DNA from: Anaerolineae bacterium | Lineage (GTDB): Bacteria > Chloroflexota > Anaerolineae > Aggregatilineales > J027 | DNA length: 64,000 bases | NCBI GenBank assembly: GCA_019913005.1 | Contig: JAIOHL010000150.1 | Coordinates: 1 to 64,000 of the forward strand | Reading direction: 5' to 3' | Part shown: positions 16,101 to 24,782 of the stretch, one piece after another | How positions within the stretch are numbered: position 1 is the first letter of the stretch | Layout of the letters: each line of letters starts with the position of its first letter | Position numbers and translations under genes: made by a program | Notes under the pieces: generated by a model | The model's database searches: none | Seen by the model: the letters and a program-made list of their open reading frames with translations, nothing else | What the model was told of the DNA's origin: nothing

Positions 16101-19100
16101 AGTTTGGAACGGCGCGAGGCTGAAGCCCAAAATCAGTTGATTTACGATACAGGGCGTGCCTTGATTGCTTCTCGCAACGTACAAGAGCTGTTAGAGGCAT
16201 TTGCCCGCCCCATCCTCAAGAATCATCCCGGAAGCTCCAGTCTGCTCTATTTCGACAGCAAAAACCCACAGTTCCTTGATTTGGTGGCCTCGTTCAGCAA
16301 TTCGGAACAATCAACCGCCCTTCCTATAGGAGCGCGACTCAGCCTAGCGGATCTTGGCGCGAACACTACCAATACCAATGCGACACAGTTTATATCAGAT
16401 ATCACCGATCCAAACTTTGGTTTTGCCGCAGATTACATTGAAGCGATGAAATCCTTCAATACCCATGCGTATGCTAGTATCCCCCTCATCTCGGGTCAGC
16501 GCAGTATCGGGATTATTTCACTGGCATGGCCGGAATATCACAGTTTCTCACAGCAAGAAATCCTCTATTACGACGTGTTTCAATCTCAACTGAGCGCGTT
16601 GGTTGAGGTGCGTCGTTTGTTTGAAGAAACACAACGCACCGCCCGCCAGTTGAATACCGTATTGGGCGCGGTGCCCGTTATTCTGTTCTCATATGACCAA
16701 AATGGCATACTCACACTATATGAAGGCTCTGGTGTTCAGCAACAGGGCTTCGCACCGGGTCAATTGGTTGGGACATCGGTATTTGATCTCTACAAGGATA
16801 ATCCCTCTGCGGTAGAAGCTGTTCAACGATCCCTACAAGGTGAGGCATTTGTCGCTACGATTGCAGCGGGAGACACCATTTTTGAAACCCGCTATGCCCC
16901 CATCTATGATGAACAGGGTGCGCTGGCGGGTACGATTGGACTGGCGATTGACACCACCGAGCGTGAGCGGTTGCTGCTCGAAATTGAGCGTAACGCTACT
17001 CTCCTCCGTAGTGTGTTGGACACCACACCCGACTGGATTTTTGTAAAGGATCGTCACTATCGCTTCCTTTTGGTGAACGAAGGGTTTGCGAAGGATCAAG
17101 GAAAGACGATTGAGGAAGTTACCGGGAATGACGATGCCGGAATTGGCGTTCCCGAAGAGTTGATTTATGGCAATCCAGATAAGGGTATTCGTGGCTTCCG
17201 GGCCGATGACGACTATGTGTTGACGACTGGGCAAGCCGTTCATAACCCATACGACGTGGTCATCTTTGCTGATGGCACGACTCATATTATGGATACGCAG
17301 AAATTGGCGCTACTGGACGAAAATGATCAGCCCTTTGCGGTACTTGGTTTCGCCCGCGATATTACGCAGCGTATCCGTACTCAACAACGTGAGCAGTTGG
17401 CGACTGAATTGGGTCAGCAATTGGCGGCCTTGCTCAGTACGGAAGACTTGTTTATCCAGACAGTCACCAGTCTGAGCGAAATGTTGGGCTACTATCACGT
17501 CCACATTTACACCTATGAGCCAGAGACAGACAGCTTAGTAGTAACAGAAGGTCTGGGTGAGGCCGGGGCGTTTATGAAGAATGAGCGCCATCGCATTGGA
17601 ATGGATGCAGAACGCAGTTTGGTAGCTCGTTCGGCACGCGCCCTTGAGCCAATTATCGTCAATGACGTACACGAAGACCCAAATTTCCTACCCAACCCGC
17701 TGCTGCCTTATACCCAAAGTGAAGTGGCAATTCCACTGTATCAAGGCCAATCATTGATTGGGGTTTTGGATGTGCAGCACAACCAGCCCAACGCCTTCAG
17801 CCCTGAAGAAGTCGCCACGCTCTTGATTATTGCGAACCAATTGAGTGTGTCTATCTCGAATGTACGCCAGTTTGAACGTGCTGAAAAACGTGGTAATGAA
17901 CTTGAAGTGGTGTCCGATCTGAGCGCAATCGCTACCACGATCTTGGATCAAACCGAACTGCTGCAAACAGTGGCTGACCTGACCAAAGAGAGCTTCGATC
18001 TCTATCACGCCCACGTCTATCTCTTGGATGATGACCGCCAATATCTCCAATTGGCCGCAGGTGCTGGGGAAGTGGGTCGTATCATGGTGACCGAACGCCG
18101 CCGAATTGCTTTGCAGCATCCACACAGCTTGGTGGCCCTTGCTGCCCGTAGTGCCGAAGGTGTGATTTCCAACGACGTGACCGGAAGCGCCGACTTTTTG
18201 CCCAATCCACTGCTGCCCGATACCCGCTCTGAAATGGCAATCCCTATGATGGTTGCTGGTGAAGTGATCGGGGTGCTAGACGTACAATCTGCCGAAATCA
18301 ACCGCTTCTCCAACGAAGACCTCAATATTCAGACGGCTTTGGCCTCCCAATTGGCGGTTGCTGTGACCAATGCTCGCGCATTTGAGGAACGTCGTCGAGC
18401 GGAGGCATCGCTGGCAAAACGTGCGGCTGAAATTGAAGCGGTGGCACAGGTAGGTATCGCGGCCAGTACAATCTTGGATGTGAGTCAATTGCTATCCACC
18501 GTATCTAATTTGGCAAAGCAGCGGTTCAATCTTTACCATGCCCATATCTACTTGTTAGAGGAGGCCGGTCAAAATCTCGTGCTGGCGGCTGGGGCTGGTG
18601 AAGTCGGTAAACGCATGGTGGCAGAGGGACGTACTATTTCGCTCAATCAATCAACCAGCCTTGTTGCCCGTGCTGCCCGCAGTGCCGAGGCGGTTATTGC
18701 GAACGACGTGATTCTCAATGAAGACTTCTTGCCCAATCCACTGCTGCCTGATACACGTTCCGAGATGGCCCTGCCAATGATCGTCGGCGGTCAGGTCATC
18801 GGCGTGTTGGATGTCCAAAGCGATCAGCTTGACTACTTCAGCCCGGATGACGTGCAGGTGCAGTCTACACTGGCCTCTCAATTGGCAGTCGCGGTTGCGA
18901 ATGCCCGTGCCTTCCAAAGTGCCGACGAACGTGCAAAAGAATTGGCGTTGGTGAACGAACTGGGTGTCGGCATTACCTCGATTCTAGACCCTGAGCAGTT
19001 GATTAACCAAGTCGCTGAGGAGATGGCCCGCTCCTTCGATCTGTATCATATCCACATTTTTGTGGCCGATGAGATGGGGCAGGAATTGACACTAGCAGCT

Positions 19101-21038
19101 ACTCATGGACGTACTACTAGCCAATATACCCGTGAAGGGTATAAGATTCGGCTCGATGAAGAAATGAGTCTTGTCACCCGTGCTGCCATTGAACGCCGCA
19201 GCATGATTGCAAACAATGTCCGCGAAGAACCCTACTTCCTCTCTAGCCCCTTCCTGCCAGAGACGCGCTCCGAGATTTGCTTGCCGATGATCGTCGGTGA
19301 TCAACTGATCGGTGTTATTGACATTCAATCAGATGTCCTAAATCGCTTCAAAGATCAGGACGTGCTGATCTTAGCAACACTGGCCTCCCAGATCGCAACC
19401 GCTATTTCGAATGCACGTGCCTTCCAAAACGTGGAAGCGGCCCGTGCCGAAGTTAGCCGTATCTTTAACCTCTCGGCAGACATGATCGGTAGCGCTGGGT
19501 TTGATGGCTACTTCCGCAGTCTGAATCCGGCATGGACGAGAACTTTGGGTTGGTCTACCGAAGAATTGTTCAGCAAACCGTTTATAGAATTTGTCCATCC
19601 TGAAGACCGCGAACGGACCCAAGATGGCTACACTTCTGAATTGGAGCGAGGCACCTCCACGATTTCATTTGAAAACCGCTATCAATGTAAAGATGGTTCG
19701 TATAAATGGATTTCGTGGAATGCCATTCCAATTTTGGATGAGCAAACGACCTATTTTGTAGCCCGCGATGTGACCGAACAGAAAGTAGCGGAACGCCGCG
19801 AACGTTTGGCAAACGAACTCGGTCAACAATTGAGTGCCTTGCTGCAAGAAGAGGCCCTGCTCAAGGAAACAGTGGAGCAGTTGACCGAAGCGTTCGGATA
19901 TTATCATACCCAGATTTACCTTATGGATGACGAAGGTAAACGCCTTGTTCTCCGCGAAGGTGTGGGGCGTGCGGGTGAGATTATGAAGCAGCAGCAGCAC
20001 AGTCTCCCCTTACGCGCCGAACGCAGTTTGGTGGCACGGGCTGGTCGAACCATGCAACCAGTGGTCGCGGAAGACGTGGCGCTCGACCCGAACTATTTGC
20101 CCAACCCCTTGCTCCCCTATACCCGCGCTGAAGTCGCTATTCCGGTATTCGCCGGGGATCGCCTGATGGGGGTTTTGGACGTACAGCATAACACCCCTAG
20201 CTTCTTTGATCCGGGGCAAGTGCGTACACTGCTTGTGGTCGCAAGCCAGTTGGCCGTCGCGCTCTCGAACGCTGAACTCTATGCCGAGCAGTTGCGTGCA
20301 ACTGAGCAATTGCGTGAACTCGACCGACTAAAGAACGAATTCTTGGCAAGCATGAGCCATGAACTTCGTACCCCGCTAAACTCGATTATCGGGTATGCCG
20401 AAGTCATTTTGGACGGATTGGATGGGCCGCTAAATGATGAAATGGAAGAGGACGTTCATTCCATTCACCAAAGCGGTAAACTCCTGTTGAGCCTCATCAA
20501 TGACATCCTCGACCTTGCCAAGATTGAAGCTGGTCAGATGGAATTGGAATATGAGCCAGTGGACATTCCAGCATTCTTGGCGAAGGCTGTGGAAAGCTCA
20601 CAGATTTTGGTCAAGGATAAACCCGTCGAGATGCGCTCTGAAGTAACTTCTGAAGTGCGTGAACTCGACCAATTTGAGGCCGACCCCATTCGTTTGCAAC
20701 AGATTGTCAACAACCTGCTATCCAACGCTGCTAAGTTTACCGAGCAAGGCTCGATTACCGCCAAAGCGCGGCTTGAAAACGGCTCTGTCATCATCTCGGT
20801 GGCGGATACGGGAATGGGGATCGCTCAAGACAAACTCAATATCATTTTCGAGCGTTTCCGTCAAGCCGACCAATCCTCGACTCGTCGCGCTGGTGGTACG
20901 GGCCTCGGGCTTGCCATCACGCGCCAATTGATTGGGATGCACGGTGGAGATATTTGGGTTGAAAGCGAAATCGGCAAAGGCACAACCTTTAGCTTCAGCA
21001 TCCCGCTGGAACGCCGCAAAGAACCCGCTGGCGATTAA
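13104..21038 (+). CDS. Giant hybrid-sensing histidine kinase with nine GAF and three PAS domains
   Basis: This 2644-residue membrane kinase has TM1 (about 23-45), a Cache-like extracytoplasmic domain (46-305), TM2 (about 311-333) and HAMP (335-390). Approximate domain order follows: GAF1 392-549; degenerate GAF-like 559-666; GAF2 677-838; GAF3 846-1004; GAF4 1009-1172; PAS1 1179-1290; PAS2 1294-1430; GAF5-8 1431-2109; PAS3 2114-2229; GAF9 2233-2394. HisKA has phospho-acceptor His2419 in SHELRTPLNSIIG. The HATPase domain has LLSNAAKFT, DTGMGI and GTGLGL. Most GAFs share FLPNPLLP; GAF6 and GAF7 also match closely at DNA level about 177 codons apart, which suggests recent tandem duplication. There is no receiver domain; the cognate regulator is not adjacent. 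ATG 13104 has a weak GGGAAAG site; ATG 13113 is possible. Confidence 0.92.
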   Translation: MKAMRTPTETQDRLPLWRQLRWSLVLSFISLAVLPIVIISAILIQQANNQAEDQILSQLESVATLKEQELQRWLGNGQNELESVIGDPVRNQTILQLLAAPDDSSELQVALNDALLAEKNISDHFREFILYTPDGRIVAASDDTQIGKVLTLQPYYQGSITNVNYIQPPYYEIGSGELTMYETVQLINNAGEFVGVMAAPLNLDTLNEIMTERGGLGDTGETYLVSLENNFLLTDSRFEGFERTRAYRSEGIDQALQQSDGSGQYSDYRNVDVFGVYRWIPELQAGLLAEQDVEEALQASRESRNTSILIGVAATLIAAGTGFFLATRLSRPISYLTGVASRLASGQLNQRSRMPQRNEVGMLGRTFDQMADQLEGLIGSLEARVSERTKDIATTLEVGRLATSLYGREDFLPSIVDFIRDSFDLYYVQVYLLDEAKRFAILRAGTGEAGEQLLARRHQLDMNETSLVSRAVATEQPVVVTDTRNNPDHKPNPLLPLTRSETAIPLIIAGDILGVLDMQSEVEGTFTVENLPAFGAMATQLAGILRATRALEETRAAVSRADDINRRLTRQNWEGYLASVARGDAVGFKYNLEETKPLDSDAVLTESVQAGDGQSYAVQPITLRGETIGNILVLEDREREWSEYELSLLREVADLVAQATEQYRTVDETEKRANELAIVAQVSATAASIQDLDSLLHTVAELTKNEFRLYHAHIYLLSPDQSFLVLAAGAGEPGKVMKASGHRIPLKQEFSLVARAARTRRGVVSNNVADAPDFLPNPLLPATKSELAIPMVVGDTVIGVMDVQDSVINRFTDEDVRVLTTLGDQLAVAINNVRQFEATQRRLKDAQAVNIINEFLRSTLNDEEALENVLRVMIEILGSDNSLYSAYNRERRLWQGVVGAGTGMTTQLAKSFQDPAESYPHGLEAIEKRKVVTVNNARTYPNFPVTILEALGVKSVMVIPLVIGNAAIGVIFLNYNANLHFFTDEEVLLAENIANQLSLSLERREAEAQNQLIYDTGRALIASRNVQELLEAFARPILKNHPGSSSLLYFDSKNPQFLDLVASFSNSEQSTALPIGARLSLADLGANTTNTNATQFISDITDPNFGFAADYIEAMKSFNTHAYASIPLISGQRSIGIISLAWPEYHSFSQQEILYYDVFQSQLSALVEVRRLFEETQRTARQLNTVLGAVPVILFSYDQNGILTLYEGSGVQQQGFAPGQLVGTSVFDLYKDNPSAVEAVQRSLQGEAFVATIAAGDTIFETRYAPIYDEQGALAGTIGLAIDTTERERLLLEIERNATLLRSVLDTTPDWIFVKDRHYRFLLVNEGFAKDQGKTIEEVTGNDDAGIGVPEELIYGNPDKGIRGFRADDDYVLTTGQAVHNPYDVVIFADGTTHIMDTQKLALLDENDQPFAVLGFARDITQRIRTQQREQLATELGQQLAALLSTEDLFIQTVTSLSEMLGYYHVHIYTYEPETDSLVVTEGLGEAGAFMKNERHRIGMDAERSLVARSARALEPIIVNDVHEDPNFLPNPLLPYTQSEVAIPLYQGQSLIGVLDVQHNQPNAFSPEEVATLLIIANQLSVSISNVRQFERAEKRGNELEVVSDLSAIATTILDQTELLQTVADLTKESFDLYHAHVYLLDDDRQYLQLAAGAGEVGRIMVTERRRIALQHPHSLVALAARSAEGVISNDVTGSADFLPNPLLPDTRSEMAIPMMVAGEVIGVLDVQSAEINRFSNEDLNIQTALASQLAVAVTNARAFEERRRAEASLAKRAAEIEAVAQVGIAASTILDVSQLLSTVSNLAKQRFNLYHAHIYLLEEAGQNLVLAAGAGEVGKRMVAEGRTISLNQSTSLVARAARSAEAVIANDVILNEDFLPNPLLPDTRSEMALPMIVGGQVIGVLDVQSDQLDYFSPDDVQVQSTLASQLAVAVANARAFQSADERAKELALVNELGVGITSILDPEQLINQVAEEMARSFDLYHIHIFVADEMGQELTLAATHGRTTSQYTREGYKIRLDEEMSLVTRAAIERRSMIANNVREEPYFLSSPFLPETRSEICLPMIVGDQLIGVIDIQSDVLNRFKDQDVLILATLASQIATAISNARAFQNVEAARAEVSRIFNLSADMIGSAGFDGYFRSLNPAWTRTLGWSTEELFSKPFIEFVHPEDRERTQDGYTSELERGTSTISFENRYQCKDGSYKWISWNAIPILDEQTTYFVARDVTEQKVAERRERLANELGQQLSALLQEEALLKETVEQLTEAFGYYHTQIYLMDDEGKRLVLREGVGRAGEIMKQQQHSLPLRAERSLVARAGRTMQPVVAEDVALDPNYLPNPLLPYTRAEVAIPVFAGDRLMGVLDVQHNTPSFFDPGQVRTLLVVASQLAVALSNAELYAEQLRATEQLRELDRLKNEFLASMSHELRTPLNSIIGYAEVILDGLDGPLNDEMEEDVHSIHQSGKLLLSLINDILDLAKIEAGQMELEYEPVDIPAFLAKAVESSQILVKDKPVEMRSEVTSEVRELDQFEADPIRLQQIVNNLLSNAAKFTEQGSITAKARLENGSVIISVADTGMGIAQDKLNIIFERFRQADQSSTRRAGGTGLGLAITRQLIGMHGGDIWVESEIGKGTTFSFSIPLERRKEPAGD

Positions 21039-21070
21039 GCCTAGCGATAGCCGATAGATTTAATTTTTAG

Positions 21071-21103
21071 GGGCAGGCAGGACAACACCTGCCCTTGTTG
21101 TTT
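21071..21103 (+). terminator. Terminator after the giant kinase gene
   Basis: GGGCAGG (21071-21077) pairs with CCTGCCC (21088-21094) around a 10-base loop, followed by TTGTTGTTT. It lies between the rightward kinase gene and the leftward deacetylase gene and favours the rightward direction. Confidence 0.6.
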
Positions 21104-21104
21104 C

Positions 21105-22130
21105 TCAGCCCAATTCATGCCTATTCAAAAGCTGTTCTAATAAGTCATTGTCCAGCGGCGGATTTTGTTTGGCTTTGCCGATGGGGTCTTGTATCGTGTC
21201 TCGCCCCAACAGCGCATAGCCGAGATTTAAATTGGCATGACTCAACACTTCAAGGTCATAGCCGCCCTCGGTTACGAAGATAATCCGTCCTTCACACAAC
21301 ACCTGCGCCGTTTGAATTAGCCAGCGCGTCATATTAGCAAACATCGGCAGGGATAACTGCAAATTTGCCAATGGGTCGCGCCAATGAGCATCAAATCCAG
21401 CCGAGATGAACATCAACTCTGGTTGAAAACGGGCCAATGCAGGCAAAACGAGATGTTGATACAAGGTTTCAAAAGCCGCGTCACCAGCACCTGCGGAGAG
21501 TGGAATATTCATCGTAAAACCGTGCCCCGCCCCGCTGCCGATTTCAAGAAGACTGCCAGAACCGGGATAGAGCGGCGATTGATGCGAGGAAATGAAATAA
21601 ACGGAGGGGTCTTCGTAAAAAGCGTCTTGCGTGCCATTGCCATGATGCACATCAAAATCCACGATAGCGACTCGGCCAAATTTCGCTTGGGCATATCGTG
21701 CTGCAATCGCAATGTTGTTCAGCAAGCAAAATCCCATGCCGCGTGTCGGAGTGGCATGATGACCGGGAGGCCGAATCGCTGCATAGCCATTATCGGCCCG
21801 TTTTTCCATCACCGCATCCACTACATTGAGTAATCCCCCGACGGCAATTCGCGCCAGTTCATAAGACTCTGGCAGGACATAGGTATCAGGGTCAAGCCCC
21901 ACCGTGCGTTCTTGTGAGGCGATCCATTGCAACACGTCCAAATACTCAGTCGTATGGACACGCTGAATTTCTTCGGGGGTGGCTTCACGGGGGTCAATCA
22001 ACATAAAATCTGGGATAATGCCAGATTCTTCTAGTCGCTTTTGGATGGCCGTCAAGCGTCCGGCATGTTCAGGGTGTCCGGGTAGGGTATGGTGGGCAAA
22101 GCGGGTATCGGTAAAAAATGCGGTGGTCAT
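21105..22130 (-). CDS. Histone deacetylase/AcuC-family zinc amidohydrolase
   Basis: This 341-residue arginase-fold enzyme belongs to the histone deacetylase superfamily. Catalytic His pair PPGHHA is at 121-126, and zinc ligands are Asp160 and His162 in DFDVHHGNGT and Asp247 in SAGFDAH. Bacterial members deacetylate acetylated proteins (AcuC on acetyl-CoA synthetase), acetylpolyamines or other small amides; the substrate cannot be decided from sequence. Length is typical of bacterial HDAC-like proteins. It is the last gene leftward before the kinase terminator, and its upstream neighbour is tRNA-Met with its own terminator, so it is probably monocistronic. Confidence 0.9.
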   Translation of the reverse strand: MTTAFFTDTRFAHHTLPGHPEHAGRLTAIQKRLEESGIIPDFMLIDPREATPEEIQRVHTTEYLDVLQWIASQERTVGLDPDTYVLPESYELARIAVGGLLNVVDAVMEKRADNGYAAIRPPGHHATPTRGMGFCLLNNIAIAARYAQAKFGRVAIVDFDVHHGNGTQDAFYEDPSVYFISSHQSPLYPGSGSLLEIGSGAGHGFTMNIPLSAGAGDAAFETLYQHLVLPALARFQPELMFISAGFDAHWRDPLANLQLSLPMFANMTRWLIQTAQVLCEGRIIFVTEGGYDLEVLSHANLNLGYALLGRDTIQDPIGKAKQNPPLDNDLLEQLLNRHELG

Positions 22131-22149
22131 AGGGTGGGTGTCCAGAAAA

Positions 22150-22174
22150 CAAAAAACTCGCCGTTGAAGCGAGT
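22150..22174 (-). terminator. Terminator of tRNA-Met
   Basis: On the minus strand ACTCGC and GCGAGT (22174 to 22156) form a 6-bp stem with a 7-base loop, followed by six T. It lies 20 bases past the tRNA 3' end. Confidence 0.75.
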
Positions 22175-22194
22175 GTACATCAATTTATTGAGAG

Positions 22195-22266
22195 TGGCGA
22201 CGACTGGATTTGAACCAGTAACCAACGGCTTATGAGTCCGCTGCTCTGCCATTGAGCTACGTCGCC
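22195..22266 (-). tRNA. tRNA with CAT anticodon, probably elongator tRNA-Met
   Basis: Acceptor GGCGACG (22266 to 22260) pairs with CGTCGCC (22202 to 22196), with discriminator A at 22195. The anticodon loop is CTCATAA (anticodon CAT) and the T arm has GGTTCAAATCC. The first pair is G-C and the body resembles elongator tRNA-Met, but CAT could also be tRNA-Ile with lysidine. The anticodon stem ends in an A-G mismatch next to the loop. CCA is not encoded. Confidence 0.9.
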
Positions 22267-22382
22267 AGTATATTTAATATTATAGCGGAGGGGATGGGGG
22301 TGTCAATGCCTCGCTTTTGTCGAGTGACCTAATTCACTATACTTGTGGAAATTTTGTTTTTTGAGGCATAGGACAAAAAATC

Positions 22383-23054
22383 GTGCGACACTATCCGCGT
22401 ATTTTACTGGGAATAATACTGATTTTCGTTAGCTCGATGGCCTGCTCACTTTCAACCACCAAAGACGATCAAGAGACAGATGTTGAGCCAGCCAGCACCG
22501 ACAATTGGGTCAGCTTCCAAGCTACCAATGTCAGCATCGGCGCACCTCCCAACGATTGGCTATTGGTGCCAACCGTACAAGGTGAGATTGACGCGCTGTT
22601 TACCCAACTAAATGCGTCCGACACCTCGGTAGCCAATGTGTTTTTGGCTTTATCAGGCGTGGCAACAAGCAATGGTTATCATCTGATTTTGATGAAACGC
22701 GATGGGACAGCATGGGCAACCGTTTATTCTGAACCATTGCCGTCTACCTATGAGGTTTTTTTAACGACTACCAAAGAGGATTGGGAGCGACGCGGCATCC
22801 CGATTTTGAGTGAGCGCGAGGTCAATTTGCCAATGGGCAAGGCTGTCCGCCGCGAATTTGAACTTCCGGTTGGGCAAGCAACACGCTGGCAGGATAGTTC
22901 TTCAACAGCGAGTCAGGCGCTTGACCGACAATATCAATATCTTCTCGCAATCGGTAGCGAAGTTTATACCCTGACTTTTGATGCTCAAGCGGCTGACTTT
23001 AATGGCTATAAAGCCATTTTTCAGGCCATGGCGCTTTCTTTTTCGGTTAATTGA
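22383..23054 (+). CDS. Lipoprotein of unknown function
   Basis: A 223-residue protein starting at GTG, with a signal peptide and lipobox SMAC (Cys21), a short acidic linker, then a compact domain of about 170 residues (NWVSFQATNVSIGAPPNDWLL, VRREFELPVGQATRWQD, YLLAIGSEVYTLTFDA). The tail, with phrases such as VYTLTFDAQAADF and a final AMALSFSVN, is typical of PsbP/MOG1-like folds in bacterial lipoproteins, an inference from pattern only. A TATACT -10 lies at 22338-22343. The 40-base leader has no strong ribosome site. Confidence 0.72.
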   Translation: MRHYPRILLGIILIFVSSMACSLSTTKDDQETDVEPASTDNWVSFQATNVSIGAPPNDWLLVPTVQGEIDALFTQLNASDTSVANVFLALSGVATSNGYHLILMKRDGTAWATVYSEPLPSTYEVFLTTTKEDWERRGIPILSEREVNLPMGKAVRREFELPVGQATRWQDSSSTASQALDRQYQYLLAIGSEVYTLTFDAQAADFNGYKAIFQAMALSFSVN

Positions 23055-23157
23055 AAGTGCCTTTCAAAGATTGATTTCACTTGTGTTAGATATACCACCC
23101 CACCTACAATGAATGCTGCAAGTTAACCTTTACGCTACATTCAGAAAGAGATAAGGC

Positions 23158-24705
23158 GTGAAATCCAAATTGACGTTTCGACTGATCTGCTTGAGTTTGT
23201 TATTAGTCATGGCCTTGCCTTCGGCTGTTTTGGCCTCTGAAAATTATCCAACCCATTCGCGCCCCACTCAAGATGGGGGCAATACGCTGACCTATGGAAC
23301 TGAAGTGACGGGCGAAATCACTGCTGAAGCCTTTGAGCAGCTTTGGACATTAGAAGCGCCATCGGCAGATCGCATTGGGGTAGTGGTTGAACGTACTGGA
23401 GGCAATCTCGTGCCAATGGTGTCTATCCTCGATGCATCGGGCACGGAAGTAGCCTATAGCTATGGCCCGAATGACACTCAGTCGGGTTCTCAGATTGACA
23501 GTTTCACTCTCCCCACCGCCGGAAGCTATCAGGTACGAGTTTTTCGTCAATATGAGGACTCTGGGACAACGACTGGCACCTATTCGCTCAATGTCAGCCT
23601 ATTTGCCACTGCGGAGGATTTTGCCAATAATGTGACCCCCGTTGGTGAAGTTACCTATGATGCTCCGGTACAGGGTAATGTGACCCCCAATCGCTGGCGC
23701 AATGTTTATACATTACAAGCGGGCGGAGCCGACGTGATCGGTGTACGGGTTGAACGTACCAGCGGTACGTATGTTCCTTATGTAGAGGTGCTGGATGCCA
23801 ACGGCGGGGTGCTGTCCGGTGGTTATGGCTACAACAATGATGCGTATGATGCCGCCGTCATTCAGGAGACGGAACTGCCGGGACCGGGGCAATATAGTGT
23901 GGTCGTCAGCCGCAATAATGGATTTGATGGCTTGACGGTGGGTGGATATAACCTGACGGTCACTTTGCTTGGCTCTGGTGATGACAATCCGATTTTGTCG
24001 GGCAACACCCCCGGCACAATCACCTACGATGAATCGGTCTCCGGGGAGTTGACCAATGCCATTTGGTATCAAGACTGGGTACTCACGCCGGTTTCAACTG
24101 ATCGCGTGTCCATCACTATGACCCGTACCAGCGGCAATCTCATTCCTCGTTTTGTCATTTTGGGTGGCAGCGGCCAAGAACTGTACACAGCCTATGAAGA
24201 TTATTCCTATGCCAAAGCCACCATCGAAAACTATGCTTTTGATGTGGCAGGGACGTTCACGGTACGTGTGTTCCGTGCCGATGAAAAATTTGGCTCAACC
24301 ACTGGTGGTTATGAAATGGTGGTGGCCTTGCAAGGTGCAGGTGAAGATAGCGAAACCATGCAGGGGTTCACTGGCGCGATTTCCAAAGGTACACCCGTAA
24401 CAGGCTCGGTAACCAACGCACGTTGGGCCGATGCTTGGACATATGAAGGCCTCAGCGGTGAGGTCATTGATGTTACCGTCGAGCGTACTAGTGGCACGCT
24501 CATTCCCTTGCTGGAAATCCGTGATGCCAATGGACAAACCATCACCTCAGCCTATGTGGAGGATACAGGGGATCGGGCCGCGATTACTCGTTTCACCATC
24601 CCCAATAATGGGCAGTATCGGATCGTCGTGGTGCGTAATTCTGAGCAGTCAGGTTACACCACAGGCGAGTACAGTCTGACCATTACGGATTCTGTCGTAC
24701 AATAG
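23158..24705 (+). CDS. Secreted protein of four tandem beta-sandwich (PPC-like) repeats
   Basis: The 515-residue product begins with a signal peptide (1-26, VLA-SEN) and then four repeats of about 115-120 residues, at roughly 40-150, 160-280, 285-395 and 400-512. Each contains (V/E)xGE(I/L)T, a (L/T)RTSGxLxPxxxI core, and ends in YxVRVxRxxxxxGxTTGxYxLxVxL. The pattern matches pre-peptidase C-terminal (PPC)-type domains, which occur on exported proteins and are often carbohydrate or protein interaction modules. No enzyme domain is attached. GTG at 23158 has AAGG close by. A strong terminator follows, so it is transcribed alone or with the lipoprotein 103 bases upstream. Confidence 0.8.
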   Translation: MKSKLTFRLICLSLLLVMALPSAVLASENYPTHSRPTQDGGNTLTYGTEVTGEITAEAFEQLWTLEAPSADRIGVVVERTGGNLVPMVSILDASGTEVAYSYGPNDTQSGSQIDSFTLPTAGSYQVRVFRQYEDSGTTTGTYSLNVSLFATAEDFANNVTPVGEVTYDAPVQGNVTPNRWRNVYTLQAGGADVIGVRVERTSGTYVPYVEVLDANGGVLSGGYGYNNDAYDAAVIQETELPGPGQYSVVVSRNNGFDGLTVGGYNLTVTLLGSGDDNPILSGNTPGTITYDESVSGELTNAIWYQDWVLTPVSTDRVSITMTRTSGNLIPRFVILGGSGQELYTAYEDYSYAKATIENYAFDVAGTFTVRVFRADEKFGSTTGGYEMVVALQGAGEDSETMQGFTGAISKGTPVTGSVTNARWADAWTYEGLSGEVIDVTVERTSGTLIPLLEIRDANGQTITSAYVEDTGDRAAITRFTIPNNGQYRIVVVRNSEQSGYTTGEYSLTITDSVVQ

Positions 24706-24731
24706 CCAAGACCGACAAAAAACGGTATTCT

Positions 24732-24762
24732 ATAGGGGCAACATCTGCCCCTATTTTGTTTT
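24732..24762 (+). terminator. Terminator after the four-repeat protein
   Basis: ATAGGGGCA (24732-24740) and TGCCCCTAT (24746-24754) form a 9-bp stem with a 5-base loop, followed by TTTGTTTT. It lies 27 bases past the stop and before the sbcC start. Confidence 0.8.
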
Positions 24763-24782
24763 ACAGAACACTAAACAGAACC

